Source of the DNA: Lepus europaeus
Taxonomy: Eukaryota; Chordata; Mammalia; Lagomorpha; Leporidae
Reading direction: 5' to 3'
Assembly: GCF_033115175.1 (NCBI RefSeq)
Contig: NC_084838.1
Location: 59,240,468-59,304,467 of the forward strand
Length of the DNA: 64,000 nt
Within the stretch, counting starts at the first letter, position 1, and the number at the start of each line of letters is the position of its first letter. This document shows, in pieces, positions 59,246 to 64,000 of this stretch. The position numbers and the translations under genes are program-made. The notes under the pieces are model-generated. The model saw only the letters and a program-made list of their open reading frames with translations, was not told where the DNA came from and did not search any database.

Positions 59246-62200
59246 CCAAGGTAAGTAATGGAATAGGATTGATTTGTCATTGTTTAGTATGATGTTTGGA
59301 ATGAATTGATATAATTGGTAAATAAAGTAACATGAGAAAAGTCAGGATCATATCAAACATATGATAACAACAATGCTATGAATGTGAAATAACAAATGGA
59401 GTTGCTACGTTTGAGTCAGGCATTGGTAAAAGAAAGCGATCACTCTATTTAAAAGGTCGTTTACTTAACATCATCAGTTATCATTGAATTGGTAATTCTT
59501 GCAATTTCCAAAACATCTCTGCATTTATACTGTATCATTCCAAATCATTTACATCAAACATCCTGGTAAGTCCTCAATGAGCAAGTGTGACTTAGGTATC
59601 CGAACAACAACGCTTAAGAATCCCTTTGACAGTGAGAGGCAATAGAGGTATTTTTCTAGATCGCAGAAGGTTAGTAAGAAAATCCACATACTGAGGTGTA
59701 AAATCAAACTTCCTTTCCCCTACAAAAATATTTGAAGCCATTCTCCTGAGAAATTCTAGTCTATACATCATTCTTAAGGGGGTAAAGAAACTGATAGAGT
59801 AACTGTCCTTGCCAACGCAACACAGATCTCAAATCTGCAGCAATTGGTCACTACGGTGCTCAGACGCAGCCTAGAGTTTCTCAGATCTCCATAGGATATG
59901 TCATTAAATCTTCTCCTCCTGCTGGGTCTGACTTCTGGGAAAAGAGCATATGGTATAAATATTACTATATTTGGTAGTGCATACTAATGATTGCTCAGGA
60001 GGCTCATCCTTCAGTTTCTATGGCCTTTAGCATCTAGTTGCTTATAAATGTGAACATGCTTCGATTTGATTTAATAATCTTTTTGAATTTACTGTTCAGC
60101 ATCTACTATCTAAAACTTATTGGTAAAATCAGATACCCATATGTATGGAGAGACATATGCATTTAGTTTTGAAGTCATCCCATTAAAACACTGTAAAATT
60201 AAGGCAAGAATACCAAGGCCTGTCTGAGGTACATTTTACAGATGTGCTTATTCCTCTTAAATTAGTAGGATCTGGAAATGGATTCAACACACACACAGAC
60301 ATACACACACACACAGAATACAGGGTAATAGTGTTTTTTCTATAGAGAGAATTGGAAGCTCAATAATATCACATGAACTATAAAAATGTAAATTGATTTC
60401 CATATGGAAAATATCCTATCAGAATATGTGATGGCAGAACAAAGTGTGTTGAAATGTGCAGAAATTATTCTGTGATGTACAGAAAAGAAATCAATAGTAC
60501 TTTCTGAAAACAACACAATTTACAAGTTGAATTTCATACAGGTTACATTATGCAGAGCATATTAAAAAGAATTCCAAGGAAAGAATTAAGAGAAATTTGT
60601 TTAAAGATACATTTTTTACTTCATATGAAAAGTTTTCTAAAGGTTTATATAAAGCTAGTTATACTGTCCAAGTACTTTAAAAAATAATATTGATACATAC
60701 TATGACAGTGATAACACTGTGTTCCCTCACACAGCATAAACCACTCAGCTAATCTGGTTAGTAAAATATAGGGTACACAAACCTTTTTTTTTTTTTTTGT
60801 AACCAAGGCCAGCAAATAAATTCTCAGAAGTTGGGTATATCTGAATCAAATATTACTGTAGAGATAAGATAATATAGATGCCATAATATATACCGCTCCT
60901 TTTCTAATGCATCCATAATGAAAAACAGTAGATAAAATATAGATTTCATATCAAAATTCTTTGTCAAAAACTACAATTCACATCAGAAGCTAATATCACT
61001 GGGGAGTGAAATGATTAATACAAAAACAAATACGTATCACAAATATTCTTTGTTCTTCACTTACCATGATGCAAACTGCAAGGATTTAACCTTTAAGGGT
61101 TAAAGAGTTTAATCAATGTCAATGTCTGATCTTCTGAAGGCGATAAAGAACAGTCTGTCTAGCGATACCCAACAGAACATCACTTTGTCAAGCCACAAAG
61201 CGCCCAAAAGCTTGTCAAGTAAGTTACCAGAAACCTCTTTGTGGTTAGAACTCAGCTCCTTCCTGCTTGACCTATTATTTGATATTTGACCACTTGGTTG
61301 CAAGACACTTGCTCTTTCTAGCTGAAATGTCACTGGGGCATCTTGTCAGCTCCCCGACATCTCGGCCTGACATACAATTTTACTTTTGTGTGCTACAAGG
61401 CAGAAAATGCAGGGCAATGGCCTTGTTTTAAATTCTGTCAGCATCAAAGATGGGCGTCACTCTTGGGTCCTACCAACAACAAAAAACAAGAAAGGAGTCT
61501 ATTTTGAAGGTCAAAACAGCCATTTCCTTGAAGTTTTTCGGCTTATACTAAACATATCACCTGCTATACTGGTGTGGGAACTGTCCTTATAAAGTGCCTA
61601 AGCTCAACACAGAAATGCTCCCCGCACAATTGCTCCACTTTGTTATCAAATGCAGACCTGATAAAGGGATGAGTTTCCAGTGCCTGCAGGGACCAGACGC
61701 AGCAGTTAACTTAACTTGTTCAAATGGGCAAGCGGTATCATGTAGCTTTACAAGGAGCAACCTGACCTTCTCACATTGACCAGGAGTGACATTATTGTGC
61801 GGGAGGAGAAGCAGTCACATCATTTCTGTTTTGCACAACCTGCTTAAAGTTTGCAACTAAATGCTTGTCTTCAGTTGAGCTGACAAGAGAGAAGAGGGGC
61901 TCAGTGAACCATGGCAGGGCTGCCATGAAATGACAGGAATCATTGGCATACATTTCAAAGAGCTCTCTCAATCCTATTAGAGTATTGCAGCCTTGCTCTA
62001 AAATAGACAAGTATGAAACAACTTTGATAGATAGAGACTAAAATGGCTTATTGATTTTTTTAAGTCTGAGGGAAATTACCCAAAATGTGTCATTCTTTAA
62101 CATTTAAAAATATGTTACATAAAAATGAGCAACTGGGATAATAAATAAAACTTAGAGAGAAAAAAAGTTAGGGATTTCATTATTCAAGGAGAGATACTCG

Positions 62201-62341
62201 CACACATCAAGACATCCCACAGTTTTTTTAAAAAAAACCCATTGCCACTTGTGCTGAAACAAAATTCAACTAGGGAGAGCCCCCTTCAAAACAATTTTAA
62301 TGGTACTGTTAACTCTTCCTTCTCTTGTGCTTCTCACAAAG
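59246..62341 (-). other. Repeat-poor DNA, partly candidate 3' UTR
   Basis: If the terminal exon at 62342-62569 is real, its 3' UTR extends leftwards into this stretch. Minus-strand ATTAAA hexamers occur at 62296-62301 (only 41 nt after the stop) and 61109-61114, but I cannot tell which, if any, is used. About 61080-62340 is free of recognised repeats. A (CA)n microsatellite lies at 60288-60316 and an oligo(T) run at about 60784-60799. Confidence 0.4.
61792..62004 (-). CDS. Weak candidate exon, unidentified
   Basis: On the minus strand an acceptor-like 'cttgtctattttag' precedes a roughly 65-codon frame that ends at a TAA near 61792. Its amino-acid composition is protein-like rather than repeat-derived, with no low-complexity runs, but I recognise no domain. 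It lies about 340 nt downstream of the terminal-exon stop, so it is more likely 3' UTR, or at best an alternative last exon. There is no start codon context and no supporting neighbour. Confidence 0.15.
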   Translation of the reverse strand: MLEQGCNTLIGLRELFEMYANDSCHFMAALPWFTEPLFSLVSSTEDKHLVANFKQVVQNRNDVTASPPAQ

Positions 62342-63043
<702 letters not shown>

Positions 63044-63381
63044 GGCCGGCGCCGCGGCTCACTAGGCTAATCCTCCGCCTTGCGGCGCCGGCACACCGGG
63101 TTCTAGTCCCGGTCGGGGCACCGATCCTGTCCCGGTTGCCCCTCTTCCAGGCCAGCTCTCTGCTGTGGCCAGGGAGTGCAGTGGAGGATGGCCCAAGTGC
63201 TTGGGCCCTGCACCCCATGGGAGACCAGGAGAAGCACCTGGCTCCTGCCATCGGAATAGCGCGGTGCGCCGGCCGCAGCGCGCTACCGCGGCGGCCATTG
63301 GAGGGTGAACCAACGGCAAAAGGAAGACCTTTCTCTCTGTCTCTCTCTCTCACTGTCCACTCTGCCTGTCAAAAAAAAAAA
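63044..63381 (+). mobile_element. CSINE, very young, 18-bp TSD
   Basis: Perfect repeats aaagaaatataagtcaat occur at 63026-63043 and 63382-63399. The head 'ggccggcgccgcggctcac', A-box-like and B-box-like sequences and the CpG-rich body look unmutated. It lies antisense to the candidate gene. Confidence 0.98.
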
Positions 63382-63399
63382 AAAGAAATATAAGTCAAT

Positions 63400-64000
63400 C
63401 TCAGTGACTTCTATAAATGTCTAGTGAGAACAACTTTTTGCCTTTACCTATAGTAGTAATATTTTGATAAAGACAGCCTGCAACAAGTATTTGTAAGTCA
63501 TGTATCAAAAGAAAGGATTGCAACAAGAAAACAGTTTGTCATCTATTTTAAAACACTGCTGGTATAGCTACACATTTAAGCCTGAGGTAACATCAGTAAT
63601 TGGTAGCTAATATTTAACATGAATGAAATCTTAGAAGTACTATTTTATGCTAGTAGGAAAACAGTGATCAACTTTCCAGATTCCACAGTGATCAACATAT
63701 TCAGAACTTTCCAGATTCCAAGGAATAAACGTTGCTGAGGTGACAAGTCTGGTCCTAAGTATCTCCACCAAACAGCATATTCTATACTATAGAATTTAAA
63801 AAAAAAAAAACATTTTGTACTCCTTTTTACAGTTTTAATAACAAAAATATGTAAAGTACAAGGGTCCGCTTTATTATGTCATGTGTACAAAACTGCTTCT
63901 ATGTGTGAAAACTAAGAGGGAAACTATCATAGGCTTTAGCAAAGTATTAGAAATTCAACTGTTGTATGAGTTGCCATTTTTGTAGATTTTTTTTTAACTA
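63400..64000. other. No gene; local short duplication
   Basis: AT-rich DNA. 'acagtgatcaac' (63661 and 63686) and 'aactttccagattcca' (about 63670 and 63706) each occur twice within 60 bp. No exon is recognised. Confidence 0.55.

Overview
This window looks like ordinary non-coding DNA from a lagomorph, most likely European rabbit (Oryctolagus cuniculus). The diagnosis rests on about 29 copies of the lagomorph tRNA-derived SINE (C repeat / CSINE). Each has a GC-rich head with Pol III A- and B-box-like motifs, a CT-rich stretch and an AAATAAAT-type tail, and many are flanked by target-site duplications (TSDs). Two rabbit-type LINE-1 3' ends, old L1M/HAL1 pieces, MIR, L2, ERVL/MaLR retroviral remnants, MER5-like hAT pieces and MADE2-like mariner MITEs make up most of the rest. 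Nearly all short open frames are repeat shadows or chance ORFs.

Layout. 0-7 kb: mostly non-repetitive DNA plus a SINE-in-SINE nest at the left edge. 7-10.6 kb: two opposed MaLR LTR remnants; one is split by a 5'-truncated L1 (7407-10057, 15-bp TSD) whose ORF2 C-terminal frame is still open. 10.6-24 kb: sparse repeats, a nested pair of palindromic DNA transposons (11.8-12.1 kb) and a possible solo LTR (16.7-17.4 kb). 24-29 kb: dense SINE cluster inside and beside L1M. 29.5-30.3 kb: the only CpG-island-like block. 35-37.3 kb: antisense L1M carrying two SINEs and an unidentified poly(A) insertion. 41-43.5 kb: L2, then an ERVL pol fossil. 50-55.7 kb: older L1 interrupted at 52.2-53.5 kb by a composite insertion. 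55.7-64 kb: repeat-poor DNA ending in a candidate gene.

Genes. The one convincing protein-coding element is a candidate terminal exon on the minus strand (62342-62569): a strong splice acceptor, 75 open codons and a stop. Its C-terminus carries an RRPS motif and ends in a class-I PDZ-ligand-like sequence. I do not recognise the gene; upstream exons would lie beyond 64000 and its 3' UTR would run leftwards. The CpG-rich block at about 29.6 kb could be a promoter but no transcript can be established.

No new defence, metabolic or mobile system is evident. The most unusual structure is 52235-53536: one pair of 13-bp TSDs encloses an antisense 5'-truncated CSINE joined to a sense L1 3' end. That is what twin priming would give if the two target strands had primed on two different RNAs.
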